Shown here: piece after piece, positions 17,655 through 26,782 of the stretch
Layout of the letters: every line of letters starts with the position of its first letter
How positions within the stretch are numbered: the first letter of the stretch is position 1
DNA from: Streptomyces sp. NBC_01408
GTDB lineage: Bacteria > Actinomycetota > Actinomycetes > Streptomycetales > Streptomycetaceae
Assembly (NCBI RefSeq): GCF_026340255.1
Contig: NZ_JAPEPJ010000002.1
Span: 1,116,001 to 1,180,000, forward strand
Direction of reading: 5' to 3'
DNA: 64,000 bases
The notes under the pieces: generated by a model
Seen by the model: the letters and a program-made list of their open reading frames with translations, nothing else
What the model was told of the DNA's origin: nothing
Databases searched by the model: none
Position numbers and translations under genes: made by a program

Positions 17655-19706
17655 CTGCCGGGTGCGGGCCAGGAGCACCGCCACGTCGTCCTGGGGGGCG
17701 TACGGCAGCAGCCGCTCCAGGATCCCGTCGCACAGCGCCTCCAGGGGCTGCTCCGGCCCGCTCAGCGCCTGTGCCAGCTGGTCCATGCCCTGGTCGAGGT
17801 CCCGGTCCCGGGCCTCGATGAGGCCGTCGGTGTAGAGCACGAGCAGGCTCCCCGGAGGCAGCCGGACCTCCTGCGCGGGGAACTCCCGCCCGCCCGTGCC
17901 CAGCGGGGTCCCGGGCGGGCCGTCGAGGAAGGTGATCCGCCCGTCGGGGCCGACCACGGCCGGCGGGGGGTGGCCGGCCCGGGCGATCGCGCAGGTGCCC
18001 GTCCCCGGGTCGTGGACGGCGTAGACACAGGTCGCCATCTCGTCCTCCCCCAGGTCCGCCACGACCGCGTCGAGCGAGCGGAGCATCTGCGCCGGGGGCA
18101 CGTCCAGGCGCGCGAGGGTCCGTACGGCCGTGCGCAGCTGGCCCATGACGGCCGCCGCGTGGATCCCGTGGCCCATGACGTCCCCGATGACCAGGCCGGT
18201 CCGCCCGCCGGGCAGCCGGATGACGTCGAACCAGTCCCCGCCGACGTCGTGGTCGCTGGCGGGCAGGTAGCGCCCGGTCAGTTCCAGGCCCGCCACCTCG
18301 GGCAGCGCGCTGTTGGTGAGACTGCGCTGGAGGGTCAGGGCGGCCTGCCGCTGATGGGTGTACATCCGGGCGTTGTCGATGTTGAGGGCCGCGCGCGCGA
18401 CCAGCTCGTCGATCAGTACGCAGTCCTCCTCGTCGAAGGGCTCGCGCCCGCGCAGCCGGGTCACGGCGACGGCGCCGAGGACCTTGCCGCGGGCGACCAG
18501 GGGCACCATGCGGGCGCACCCGAGGGTGGCGAGGTAGGCGCGCAGATCGTCGGCGCGGGGGGCGGTGATCAGGGCGGGGACGTCGGCGCTGTACAGGTTC
18601 ATGGGGACCCCGTCGGCGATGACTCTCTCGTAGGCCGTCCCGGCCGGGATCCGGAAGGTCTGGCCGGCCTTGAGCCGGGCGGTCGGGGCGAAGGGGTCGG
18701 GGAAGACCGCGGCGAGTCTGCGCAGCAGCCCGTGGGCGGTGGCTCCGGCCTCGTCGGGTTCGAGCACCGCTTCGAGGAGCTGTACGTCGGCGGAGTCCGC
18801 CAGCTGCGGTACCAGCAGCTCCACGATCTCCTGGGCGGTCTGCCGCAGGTCCAGGGTGGTGCCGATGCGGGTGCCCGCCTCCGCGAGGAGGGCGAAGCGG
18901 TGCCGGGCCCGTTCGGCGTCGGCCTGGGCGCGCTGGCCGTCGGTGATGTCGATCAGGGAGGCGATCAGGCCGAGGCGGCGCCCGGAGCCGTCGAGCAGGG
19001 GCGCGTAGGAGCAGGACCAGGTCCGGTCGTGTTCGGGATCGGCGGGGGTGCGGCCGGTGCGGCGGACGTCGACGACGGCGGTGCCCACGTCGAGGACCCG
19101 CTGCATCATCGCCTCCAGGGCGGTGGCGTTGACCCCGGGCACCACCTCGGTGAGCCGCCGGCCCACGTGCTCGTCGGCGGAGACCCCGTTCATCCGGGCC
19201 AGGGCGTCGTTGACCCGGAGGAAGCGCAGGTCGGGGCCGAGGGTGGCGAGGCCGATGGGTGACTGGGTGAAGAGGCTCTGGAGGGCGGCCAGCGAGTCCC
19301 GCATGTGCAGGACCTGGGAGGTCTCCACGGCGATGAGCAGGGCCCCCGTACGTCCCTGCGGGTCGCGGGCGGGCACGATCCACATCTCCATCGGCACCCG
19401 GTGCCCGTCGCGGTGGCGTACCGGCAGGGTGCCGACGACCGTCTCGCCGGACTGGACGCGGCGGGTCAGCTCCTCGGCGAGTTCCCGGTTGGCCTCGGGG
19501 ACCAGCACGGCGGAGCCGGACCGGCCGATGACGTCCTCGGGGCGGTGCCCCAGCAGGTCCTGTGCGGCCAGGGACCATTCGACGACGCGCCCGTCCGCGT
19601 CCTCCCGCCACAGGGCGATCGGCAGCAGCTCGCGGAGCACGCCCGCGTAGCCGACAGCAGCCACCGGCTGCTCCGGCACCTCGCTCGTCGACTGGTAAGT
19701 GTCCAC
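17649..19706 (-). CDS. Cytoplasmic PAS-PAS-GAF-SpoIIE phosphatase
   Basis: Predicted Ser/Thr phosphatase of the sigma-factor partner-switching type. 685 residues: two PAS domains (about 20-135 and 140-265), a GAF domain (about 280-450) and a SpoIIE phosphatase (about 460-680) with HDVGGDWFDVIRL, VIGDVMGHGIHAAAV and YTDGLIEARDRD. Unlike the gene on the other side of the terminator it lacks membrane helices and the ATPase domain, so it is a soluble sensor, for example for redox or a small ligand. Start is GTG at 19706. No anti-sigma or anti-anti-sigma gene is adjacent. Confidence 0.9.
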   Translation of the reverse strand: MDTYQSTSEVPEQPVAAVGYAGVLRELLPIALWREDADGRVVEWSLAAQDLLGHRPEDVIGRSGSAVLVPEANRELAEELTRRVQSGETVVGTLPVRHRDGHRVPMEMWIVPARDPQGRTGALLIAVETSQVLHMRDSLAALQSLFTQSPIGLATLGPDLRFLRVNDALARMNGVSADEHVGRRLTEVVPGVNATALEAMMQRVLDVGTAVVDVRRTGRTPADPEHDRTWSCSYAPLLDGSGRRLGLIASLIDITDGQRAQADAERARHRFALLAEAGTRIGTTLDLRQTAQEIVELLVPQLADSADVQLLEAVLEPDEAGATAHGLLRRLAAVFPDPFAPTARLKAGQTFRIPAGTAYERVIADGVPMNLYSADVPALITAPRADDLRAYLATLGCARMVPLVARGKVLGAVAVTRLRGREPFDEEDCVLIDELVARAALNIDNARMYTHQRQAALTLQRSLTNSALPEVAGLELTGRYLPASDHDVGGDWFDVIRLPGGRTGLVIGDVMGHGIHAAAVMGQLRTAVRTLARLDVPPAQMLRSLDAVVADLGEDEMATCVYAVHDPGTGTCAIARAGHPPPAVVGPDGRITFLDGPPGTPLGTGGREFPAQEVRLPPGSLLVLYTDGLIEARDRDLDQGMDQLAQALSGPEQPLEALCDGILERLLPYAPQDDVAVLLARTRQP

Positions 19707-20088
19707 CGCACCGACCTCACCCCGGGGGGCCTGATTCCTACCGATTCACCCTATCCGAGGGCTCGGCGCGGGGCGCTGCGTCGGCGGGCGGGAGGGCTCG
19801 GCGGGCGGGCGGTCGGGCGGGTTTCTCCGCACCTCTTGACGTGGGACAAATAGTGAGGAAACTCATGAATACACCGGAACACCAGATAGAGCCGCACCGC
19901 CCTCCGGAGACGTCCGGAGGCCCGCGTGACCCTTGTCGAGGCTCTGGCCAGGCCCCCGGCAGCACCCGCGATCCAGGGGAGCCATCGGCGACGGCGGATG
20001 GCTCATGGACTCGACGGACTGCCGGGGACTGTCATGTCCGGACCCGCCGGCAGCCCGCCGTGGGAGGCCGCCTCCGGTGCGGCAGGGC
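19707..20088. other. Intergenic region without a convincing gene
   Basis: 382 bp upstream of the minus-strand SpoIIE gene and downstream of the aminotransferase gene. The part near 19707-19830 is GC-rich and should carry the promoter of the SpoIIE gene; no clear -10/-35 was found. An AT-richer patch at 19835-19885 contains TTGACG and a GAGGAA-ATG start-like signal at 19865 on the plus strand, but the frame behind it reads through into the aminotransferase gene antisense and shows no coding character. Confidence 0.5.
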
Positions 20089-21273
20089 TCAGCCCTCCAG
20101 GACTCCCGCGATGCCCCGGGCGAGGCAGGGGATCCGGTCCGCCGGGATGCCCGCGATGTTGATCCGCCCGGACGTGGTGCCGTAGACGGCGAACTGCCTG
20201 CGCAGCCGGAGCATCTGGGGCGAAGTAAGCGGCAGCATCGAGAACATGCCCTTCTGCCGCGCGAGGGACGCGGCGAGGGCTCCGTGGCCGAGCGCCTCCA
20301 GGTGCGCGGTCAGCTCCGTGCGGTTGGCCGTGATCCGGCCCCGCATGACGTCCAGTTCCGTCCGCCAGGCGGCCCGCAGCCCCTCGTCCTCCAGGATCGT
20401 CGTCACGACGGCCGCGCCGTGCTCGGGCGGCATGGAGTACAGCGTCCGGGCGGCGTTCTGCAGGGCCGTCTCGGCGTGCCGCAGGGCCTGCGCCGTGGCG
20501 CCGAGGACGATGGCGCAGCCGGTGCGGTCGCTGTAGAGGCCGAAGTTCTTCGAGCAGCTGACGGCGATCAGCATCTCCGGCACCCGCTCCGCCAGCATCC
20601 GCGTGGCCCACAGGTCGGCCTCCAGCCCGTCGCCGAGCCCGTGGTAGGCGAGGTCGACGAAGGGCACCCAGCCGGCCCGTCCGGCCAGCTCGGCCAGCGC
20701 CTCCCAGGCCTGGCGCGAGGGGTCGGCCCCGGTGGGATTGTGGCAGCAGCCCTGGAGCAGGACGACATCGTCGCGGCGCGCCCCGGCCAGGTCCCGCAGC
20801 GCTCCGGCGGCGTCGAAGTCGCCCGCCGCGTCGCGCCAGGCGTAGGTGCGCACGTTCAGGCCGGCGGCCTCCAGGATGGGCCGGTGGTTGACGTACGCGG
20901 GGTCGCTGATCCAGACGGTGGTGCCCGGGCGGGTCCGGCAGATCAGGTCGGCCAGCAGCCGCAGCGCTCCGGAGCCGGCGACGGTCTGTACGGCCGCCGC
21001 CCGGTCGGCGGGTCCACCGGTGCCCAGGACCATCCCCAGCAGGGCGCGGTTGAAGGCGGCGTTGCCGGACAGCCCGCGGTACTCCTTGGACTCGGAGCGC
21101 TCCGCCAGCCGGATCTCGGCCGCGCGCACGGCGGCCATGACCGGGGTGCTGCCGGTCGCGTCGCGGTAGACGCCGAGGACGAGGTTGAGGCGTTCGGGGC
21201 GCTCGTCGGTGCCGAACTCGTAGGTCAGGTCCCACAGCGGGTCGGTGGGCGGCGGGGGAAGGAGCTCAAGCAT
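20089..21273 (-). CDS. Class I aromatic/aspartate aminotransferase
   Basis: PLP enzyme that moves the amino group between an amino acid and a 2-oxo acid. 394 residues, with TyrB/AspC subgroup features: NLVLGVYRDATGSTPVM at the start, HNPTGADP, the PLP lysine in SCSKNFGLYSDRTG and the terminal substrate Arg region GRINIAG. Members of this subgroup act on aspartate or aromatic amino acids; which one cannot be read here. Its ATG overlaps the stop of the upstream DMT exporter gene by 8 bp, and both lie behind a divergent Lrp regulator, so it probably belongs to an amino-acid responsive unit. Confidence 0.88.
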   Translation of the reverse strand: MLELLPPPPTDPLWDLTYEFGTDERPERLNLVLGVYRDATGSTPVMAAVRAAEIRLAERSESKEYRGLSGNAAFNRALLGMVLGTGGPADRAAAVQTVAGSGALRLLADLICRTRPGTTVWISDPAYVNHRPILEAAGLNVRTYAWRDAAGDFDAAGALRDLAGARRDDVVLLQGCCHNPTGADPSRQAWEALAELAGRAGWVPFVDLAYHGLGDGLEADLWATRMLAERVPEMLIAVSCSKNFGLYSDRTGCAIVLGATAQALRHAETALQNAARTLYSMPPEHGAAVVTTILEDEGLRAAWRTELDVMRGRITANRTELTAHLEALGHGALAASLARQKGMFSMLPLTSPQMLRLRRQFAVYGTTSGRINIAGIPADRIPCLARGIAGVLEG

Positions 21274-22279
21274 CTGCGGGGACCTCGGGGCGGGTACGGG
21301 TGCGGGCGGGGGTACGGGGCTCGGTGCGGGGGCGCCGGTTGGCGAGTACGACGCCCAGGGTGATGAGGGGTACGCCGACCAGTACGGCGGGGGTCGGTGA
21401 TTCGCCGAGCAGCGGGACGGCGAGCAGGACGACGGCGACGGGGCTCAGGCTGCCGACGACGGAGCTGCGTCCGGCGCCCAGCCTGCGGATGGCGAAGGCG
21501 TACAGCAGGCCCGCGCACAGTCCGACCCCGAGCCCCTGCACCACGAGGAACAGCGCGATGTCGGTTCCGGCGGCGTGGGCGATCCCCGTCGGGAGCACCC
21601 CGGTCAGGACCAGCAGCCCGATCACCGCGAAGGAGGGCAGGCACAGCAGCCCGATGGATCCCACCGGGTCGAGGTCCACGTCGCGCAGCCCGACCGTGTA
21701 CAGGGCCCAAAGGCCGCTGGCGACCAGGAGCGTGCCGGCCCCTTCCAGTACGTCCGCGTCCACCGGGACGACGTAGCGCCAGACGAGGGCGGCCACGCCG
21801 AGGGCGATGAGTGCGAGCCCGGCCGGCTGGGTGCCGCGGGGGGCTCCGTGGCCCCGGGCGGCCATGAGCGCGCTGACGAAGAGCGGGACCATGCCGGGGA
21901 CGATGGAGCCGACGAACGCCGCCGAGGTCAGGGCGCCGCCGTGCATGGCGGCCAGGAAGAACGGCACCCCCGCGCCGCAGATGATCTTGGCTGCGGGGCC
22001 CGGCCGTACGGCGGCGATGCGGTGGCGGCGCCGCCACAGGGCGGGCAGCAGGACGAGGAGCGGTACGCCGAAGCGCAGCAGGGCGGCGTCGGCGGGCAGC
22101 AGGGAGGAGGCGCTCAGGGCGCGGGCGCTGAGCGCGAAGGCCGCCCAGATGGCCACGGTCACCAGCAGCGCCGCCATGCCTTCGGCCTGCGGGGAGAGCC
22201 CGCGCCGGCCGGGGTTTCCGGCCCGCGGGGCTGCTGTGTCGGGAGGCGCGGCCGCGCCGGTGGTGTTCGTCGCGACCAA
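21266..22279 (-). CDS. EamA/DMT-family transporter, probable amino-acid or metabolite exporter
   Basis: Integral membrane protein of about 337 residues with ten hydrophobic helices arranged as two EamA halves (about 35-165 and 190-315; second half contains LGAGRSSVVGSLSPVAVVLLA and LGESPTPAVLVGVPLI, typical of RhaT/EamA). The start is read as TTG at 22279 with GGAG eight bases upstream; an ATG at 22177 would shorten the cytoplasmic N-terminus by 34 residues. It is first gene of a pair with the aminotransferase and is divergent from an Lrp-family gene, a layout seen for amino-acid exporters. Confidence 0.85.
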   Translation of the reverse strand: MVATNTTGAAAPPDTAAPRAGNPGRRGLSPQAEGMAALLVTVAIWAAFALSARALSASSLLPADAALLRFGVPLLVLLPALWRRRHRIAAVRPGPAAKIICGAGVPFFLAAMHGGALTSAAFVGSIVPGMVPLFVSALMAARGHGAPRGTQPAGLALIALGVAALVWRYVVPVDADVLEGAGTLLVASGLWALYTVGLRDVDLDPVGSIGLLCLPSFAVIGLLVLTGVLPTGIAHAAGTDIALFLVVQGLGVGLCAGLLYAFAIRRLGAGRSSVVGSLSPVAVVLLAVPLLGESPTPAVLVGVPLITLGVVLANRRPRTEPRTPARTRTRPEVPADA

Positions 22280-22359
22280 GGGAAACGCTCCAGCCTCTGG
22301 GACCCGGACCGGTCCGGTCCGTGCCTGGGCAACGCTAGGGCCTGGGGCGGGGCAGCCGA

Positions 22360-22406
22360 TTGCCAGTTCTGCCTCTCGGACATACGTTTGGGGCAGAATC
22401 TGCCAA
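22360..22406. promoter_or_regulatory. Dyad operator in the Lrp / DMT exporter divergent promoter
   Basis: TTGCCAGTTCTGCC at 22360-22373 is mirrored by GGCAGAATCTGCCAA at 22392-22406 (one base inserted), centred near 22383 between the two divergent start codons. It is a good candidate binding site for the adjacent Lrp protein. Downstream, before the lrp start, are three direct copies of an AGAAACACCC-like motif (about 22418-22465). Confidence 0.5.
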
Positions 22407-22477
22407 GGACCACCGAAGAAACACCCGGCGGCCCGCAGGAATACCCAGAAACACCCAGAAACCCGAGGAGCGCGGCC

Positions 22478-22954
22478 ATGGACGCGGTCGATCTGCAGAT
22501 CATCCGGGAGTTGCAGGCCGACGGGCGCCTGTCGAACCAGGACCTCGCCGACCGCGTCCGGCTGTCCCCGTCCCCCTGCCTGCGCCGGGTCCGGCGTCTG
22601 GAGGAGGCGGGCCTCATCCGCGGCTACACGGCCATGGTCGACCAGGTCGCCTTCGGCCTCCCGGTCACCGTCTTCGTCCGGATCCGGCTGGAGCGGCACA
22701 CGGCGGAGGCGGTCAGGCTCTTCGAGGAGCACGTCGCCGGCATCGAGCACATCCAGGACTGCTACCTGATGGCGGGCAGCAGCGACTACCTGCTGCGGGT
22801 GGTCATCGAGGACCTGGAGGCCTACGAGGCCCTGGTGCGCCACCGGATCCACGCCATCCCGGGTATCGCCTCGATCGAATCGAGCTTCGCGTACGGCAGC
22901 GTCAAGCAGTCCAGGACCTACCCCCGTCCCCGCCCGGGCGGAACCCGACCCTGA
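22478..22954 (+). CDS. Lrp/AsnC-family transcriptional regulator
   Basis: Leucine-responsive type regulator, 158 residues. The N-terminal winged HTH begins DLQIIRELQADGRLSNQDLA and the C-terminal RAM ligand-binding domain starts around residue 65 (VTVFVRIRLERHTAEAV... CYLMAGSSDYLLRVV). A GAGGAG ribosome site precedes ATG 22478. Divergent from the exporter/aminotransferase pair, which is its likely target, with itself autoregulated through the dyad between them. Confidence 0.91.
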   Translation: MDAVDLQIIRELQADGRLSNQDLADRVRLSPSPCLRRVRRLEEAGLIRGYTAMVDQVAFGLPVTVFVRIRLERHTAEAVRLFEEHVAGIEHIQDCYLMAGSSDYLLRVVIEDLEAYEALVRHRIHAIPGIASIESSFAYGSVKQSRTYPRPRPGGTRP

Positions 22955-23046
22955 ACCGACCCCCAGTCAGCCCGGGTGCACCGTAGGGGTCTTGTCGGGG
23001 CGATCACCCATGGTGGCGCCGTACGGGCGGACCGCAAGGTTGAGCC

Positions 23047-23676
23047 ATGACAGAGCGAGCGGCAAGACTCACCCGGTTCTCCTTCGTAGCGGCCCCCGCA
23101 CTCCTGATCGTCTACGGCTCCGTGCGCCTTCTCGCTCCGGGCTCCAAGGAACCCGGGGCCGCGTGGACCACCGGTCACCTCGCCTTCCTCCTCGGGGTGC
23201 TGTTCTTCGGGGCGGCCTGCGAGGGGCTGCGCCGGATGGCGGCCGCCTCCGGCGGGCCGGTCCGGCGGCGGGTGGCCCGGGCCGGGATGGTGGCGGGGCT
23301 GGTGGGTGCGGGCGCGGCCGCCGCGCAGGCGGTGATCGACCTGTACGCCGGTTTCCGGGCGGCCGACAAGCCGGAGATGCGGGAGATCTTCGCGCAGGTG
23401 CAGGACGTGCCCGGGGTGATGCCCGTGGTGTACACCGTCGGGCCGTTCTTCCTCTACCTGGGGATGACCGCCCTGCTCGCCGCCCTCAGGGGCCGGGACG
23501 CCGTCCGTTCGCTGGTGCTCTTCGTCCTGGGCACGGCCGCGATGGCTTCCAGCCTGGACCTGATGCCGCTCGGCGGCCTCTGCTACCTCCTGGCCTTCGC
23601 CCCTCTGCGCCGCCGCGTGTCCGCCACCCCCGTACCGCCCGCCGCTCCCGTACCCGTCGGCGGCGCCACGCCCTGA
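23047..23676 (+). CDS. Hypothetical integral membrane protein
   Basis: 209 residues with five or six hydrophobic segments (about 10-28, 43-60, 78-100, 125-148, 152-172, 175-190) and a Pro/Val-rich C-terminal tail. No recognised catalytic motif. ATG at 23047 has AAGG seven bases upstream. It stands alone between the Lrp gene and the convergent macro-domain gene, so context gives no function. Confidence 0.75.
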   Translation: MTERAARLTRFSFVAAPALLIVYGSVRLLAPGSKEPGAAWTTGHLAFLLGVLFFGAACEGLRRMAAASGGPVRRRVARAGMVAGLVGAGAAAAQAVIDLYAGFRAADKPEMREIFAQVQDVPGVMPVVYTVGPFFLYLGMTALLAALRGRDAVRSLVLFVLGTAAMASSLDLMPLGGLCYLLAFAPLRRRVSATPVPPAAPVPVGGATP

Positions 23677-23702
23677 CCCGGGCCGCCCGGCACGCCTACG
23701 CC

Positions 23703-24221
23703 CTACGGATGGGCCGCGACGGCCGTCTCGAAGGCCGCGTACGCCGCAGCGTCGAAGAGGACGAAGCGGACCTCCTGCACCGACGTGGCGGTGGCGCGCA
23801 CCGTTTCCACGGCGATGCGTGCCCCGTCGTCCATCGGCCAGCCGTAGATGCCGGTGGAGATGGCCGGGAAGGCGACCGTACGGGCGCCCAGCTCGTCGGC
23901 GACCCGCAGTGACTCCCGGTAGCAGGAGGCCAGCAGCTCCGAGCGGTCCTCGTCGCGGGACCAGACCGGGCCGACGGTGTGGATCACGTGCTCGGCGGGC
24001 AGCCGGCCGGCGGTGGTGGCGACGGCCCGGCCCGTCGGCAGGCCCTTGCCGTAATGGGAGCGGCGCAGGTCCTCGCAGGCCGCGAGGATCTCCGGCCCGC
24101 CGCGGCGGTGGATGGCTCCGTCCACTCCCCCGCCGCCCAGCAGCGAGGAGTTCGCGGCGTTGACCACCGCGTCGGCCTTCTCGGTGGTGATGTCGCCCTG
24201 GACGAGGGTAATGCGGACCAT
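23703..24221 (-). CDS. Macro-domain protein, O-acetyl-ADP-ribose deacetylase type
   Basis: 172 residues forming one macro domain. ADP-ribose binding signatures are present: [30 protein letters not shown], with the Asn and the VDGAIHRR loop of the YmdB/MacroD class, and [13 protein letters not shown] for the diphosphate loop. YmdB-type enzymes remove acetyl from O-acetyl-ADP-ribose or ADP-ribose from proteins. Its ATG shares one base with the stop of the upstream oxidoreductase gene (TGATG), so the two are cotranslated. Confidence 0.92.
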   Translation of the reverse strand: MVRITLVQGDITTEKADAVVNAANSSLLGGGGVDGAIHRRGGPEILAACEDLRRSHYGKGLPTGRAVATTAGRLPAEHVIHTVGPVWSRDEDRSELLASCYRESLRVADELGARTVAFPAISTGIYGWPMDDGARIAVETVRATATSVQEVRFVLFDAAAYAAFETAVAAHP

Positions 24222-25639
24222 CAGGAGTCCTTTCGCAGACGGCGCCAGACCGCCTTGGCCGCATTGTGGCCGGACATGCCGTGGACGCCGGGGCCCGGAG
24301 GGGTCGCGGAGGAGCAGATGAAGACGGCCGGGTGCGCCGTCGCGTACGGGAAGAGCGAGGGCTTCGGGCGCAGCAGGAGCTGGAGTCCCGAGGTGGCTCC
24401 GCAGGCGATGTCCCCGCCGACGTAATTGGGGTTGCGGGCGGCGAGCTGGGGCGGGCCGGCCGTGGCGCGGGCCAGGACCAGGTCGCGGAAGCCCGGGGCG
24501 AACCGCTCCAGTTGGCGCTCCACGGCTTCGGTGAGGTCGCCGTCCCAGCCCGCGGGGACATGTCCGTACGCCCAGAACACGTGCTTGCCCGCGGGCGCCC
24601 GGCCCGGGTCGACGAGGCTGGGCTGCGCGGTGATCAGGAAGGGGTTGCGCGGGGCCCTGCCGCTGGAGGCGAGCTGCAGGGCGGCGTCGATGTCACGACT
24701 GCCCGGTCCGATCTGTACGGTGCCGGCCCGGCGCGGCTCCTCGGCGGTCCACGGGACCGGGCCGTCCAGCGCGTAGTCGATCTTGAAGACGGAGGGGCCG
24801 TACCGGTAGCCCTCGTACGCGCGCCCCAGGCGGGCGATCCGCGACAGCGCCGTCGGCGAGGTGTCGAAGACGTACGCCCGGGCGGGTGGGAGGTCGTCGA
24901 GCCGTTTCACCTCGAAGCCGGTGTGGACGGTCCCGCCGAGCTCGCGCAGGTACGCGGCGAGGGCGTCCGAGATGGACTGCGAGCCGCCGCGCGGCAGCGG
25001 CCAGCCGTTCGCGTGCGCGGCCAGGGCGAACACCAGGCCGACCGCGCCGGTGCCGATCCCGCCGAGCGGGGCGTTGACGTGCGCGACGAGCCCGGCGAGG
25101 AGCGCGCGGGCCCGGTCGTCGCCGAAGCGGCGCAGCAGCCAGGTGAAGGGCGGCAGTCCGGCGAGCCCGAAGCGGGCGAGGGTGACCGGGTCCCGGGGCA
25201 GGGCCGTGCTCGGCAGGGACATGAAGTCGCGGGCCAGGGTGTCCCACCGGCCGAGGAACGGCTCCACCAGCCGCCGGTACGCGCCCGCGTCGCGCGGCCC
25301 GAAGGACGCCGCCGTCTCCGCGACCGAACGGGAGAGGACCGCGGCCGTGCCGTCGTCGAAGGGGTGCGCCATCGGCAGCGGGGGGTGCAGCCACTCCAGC
25401 CCGTACCGCTTCAGCGGCATCGTGGCGAACACGGGCGAACCGACGCCGAGCGGGTGCACGGCCGAGCAGGGGTCGTGGCGGAAGCCGGGGAGGGTCAGCT
25501 CCTCGGTCCGGGCTCCTCCGCCGACCGTCTCGGCGGCCTCGAAGACGGCTACCGAGAAGCCGCGCCGGGCCAGTTCGACGGCGGCCGTCAGCCCGTTGGG
25601 CCCCGCCCCCACCACGACCGCATCGAGAATCGACGGCAC
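24221..25639 (-). CDS. Phytoene dehydrogenase-like NAD(P)/FAD oxidoreductase
   Basis: Flavoprotein of the phytoene desaturase (CrtI/PDPOX) superfamily, 472 residues. The N-terminal dinucleotide fold is clear ([21 protein letters not shown] with the second part [13 protein letters not shown]) and the C-terminal FAD-contact segment [18 protein letters not shown] is conserved. Known relatives in actinomycetes are of unassigned function; no carotenoid genes are nearby. GTG at 25639 was chosen because AAGGAG stands six bases upstream; an open frame reaches 33 bp further. Coupled to the macro-domain gene. Confidence 0.86.
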   Translation of the reverse strand: MPSILDAVVVGAGPNGLTAAVELARRGFSVAVFEAAETVGGGARTEELTLPGFRHDPCSAVHPLGVGSPVFATMPLKRYGLEWLHPPLPMAHPFDDGTAAVLSRSVAETAASFGPRDAGAYRRLVEPFLGRWDTLARDFMSLPSTALPRDPVTLARFGLAGLPPFTWLLRRFGDDRARALLAGLVAHVNAPLGGIGTGAVGLVFALAAHANGWPLPRGGSQSISDALAAYLRELGGTVHTGFEVKRLDDLPPARAYVFDTSPTALSRIARLGRAYEGYRYGPSVFKIDYALDGPVPWTAEEPRRAGTVQIGPGSRDIDAALQLASSGRAPRNPFLITAQPSLVDPGRAPAGKHVFWAYGHVPAGWDGDLTEAVERQLERFAPGFRDLVLARATAGPPQLAARNPNYVGGDIACGATSGLQLLLRPKPSLFPYATAHPAVFICSSATPPGPGVHGMSGHNAAKAVWRRLRKDS

Positions 25640-25766
25640 TTGCGTCTCCTTCGTCCGGCGGCGCCACCACACCCAGGATATTCCGCCCGTACGTACGGGC
25701 CCTCAACGCCCGGCCCCGCCGGGCGCCCCTGCACCCCTTCCTATTCCTACACCCCCCACACCCCTC

Positions 25767-26591
25767 TTACGCTCCGCGCAGCAGCTCGCGGATCCGCAGG
25801 GCGGTGGCCTCGTCCCTGCCGACCGCGAAGGGCAGCACGTTGTCCCGGTCCACCCGGAAGGGCACCCCCTCGACCGTGGTCTGGGCCCCGCCCGCCTCCG
25901 CGACCAGCAGCAGCCCGGCCGCGTGGTCCCAGGCCGAGGGCCAGGTGAAGGCCAGGCCGTCCATCTCGCCGCGAGCCACCTTCAGGTACTCCAGGCCGGC
26001 CGAACCGCAGGGCCGGGCCGCCACCCCGGGCACGTCGAGCCGGGCGAGGGTCCGCTTGTCGGCCTCGGAGGTGTACAGGGGGTGGGCCATCGCGATCCGC
26101 AGCTCGGCGCCCGGCTCGGGCGAACCGCTGTGGATCCGCTCACCATTGACGTACGAGCCCTGGCCGCGCACGGCGGTCGCCAGCTCGTCCAGCGCCGGGG
26201 CGAAGGTCCAGGAGGCGAGGATCTCCCCGCGGTGGGCCAGCGCCACCAGGGTGCAGAACTCGGGGTCGCCCGCGACGAACTGCCGGGTGCCGTCCACCGG
26301 GTCCACGATCCACACCGGGGCTTCCGCGCGCAGCGCCCCGTACACGGTCGGGTCGGCGTGCACGGCCTCCTCGCCCACCACGGCCGAGCCGGGCAGCAGC
26401 CGGGTCAGGGAGGCCGTGAGGTGCTCCTCGGCCTTGCGGTCGGCGACGGTCACGAGGTCGTGCGGTCCGGTCTTCTCGTCCACCTCGTGGTCGGCGAGCT
26501 GCCGGAACCTCGGCATGATCTCGACCGCCGCCGCCTTGCGTACGGCCTCTTCCACATCGGACAGGTCACGGGCCAGGAACTCATCGATCAT
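25767..26591 (-). CDS. Inositol monophosphatase-family phosphatase
   Basis: Magnesium-dependent small-molecule phosphatase, 274 residues. The metal-site motifs are present: VGEEAV, WIVDPVDGTRQFVAG and, near the C-terminus, WPSAWDHAAGLLLVAEAGG. Members act as inositol-phosphatase (SuhB), histidinol-phosphatase (HisN) or 3'-phosphoadenosine phosphatase (CysQ); the sequence alone does not decide. Start ATG 26591 with GGAG just upstream; a longer frame exists but its first 25 residues are atypical. Confidence 0.88.
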   Translation of the reverse strand: MIDEFLARDLSDVEEAVRKAAAVEIMPRFRQLADHEVDEKTGPHDLVTVADRKAEEHLTASLTRLLPGSAVVGEEAVHADPTVYGALRAEAPVWIVDPVDGTRQFVAGDPEFCTLVALAHRGEILASWTFAPALDELATAVRGQGSYVNGERIHSGSPEPGAELRIAMAHPLYTSEADKRTLARLDVPGVAARPCGSAGLEYLKVARGEMDGLAFTWPSAWDHAAGLLLVAEAGGAQTTVEGVPFRVDRDNVLPFAVGRDEATALRIRELLRGA

Positions 26592-26782
26592 GTCTCCAGC
26601 AAAGCACGCCCGACCGACAAACCCCACCGACAATCCCGGACGGACGGCTGGACACCGGGTGGACACCAGGTGAACCGACCCCCGGGCCGGACCCGGCTGC
26701 TCCTCGGCCGGACCCGGGCCGACCCCCGGACGTGACGTTTTATTGCCCGGTGTATCCGGCCCTGGCCGAACCCCTATGCACC

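Noticed and set aside
19865..20185. Small plus-strand ORF starting MNTPEHQIEPH behind a GAGGAA signal
   Set aside because: It runs into the aminotransferase gene antisense, has no normal codon bias and no recognisable product; the start signal may be chance.
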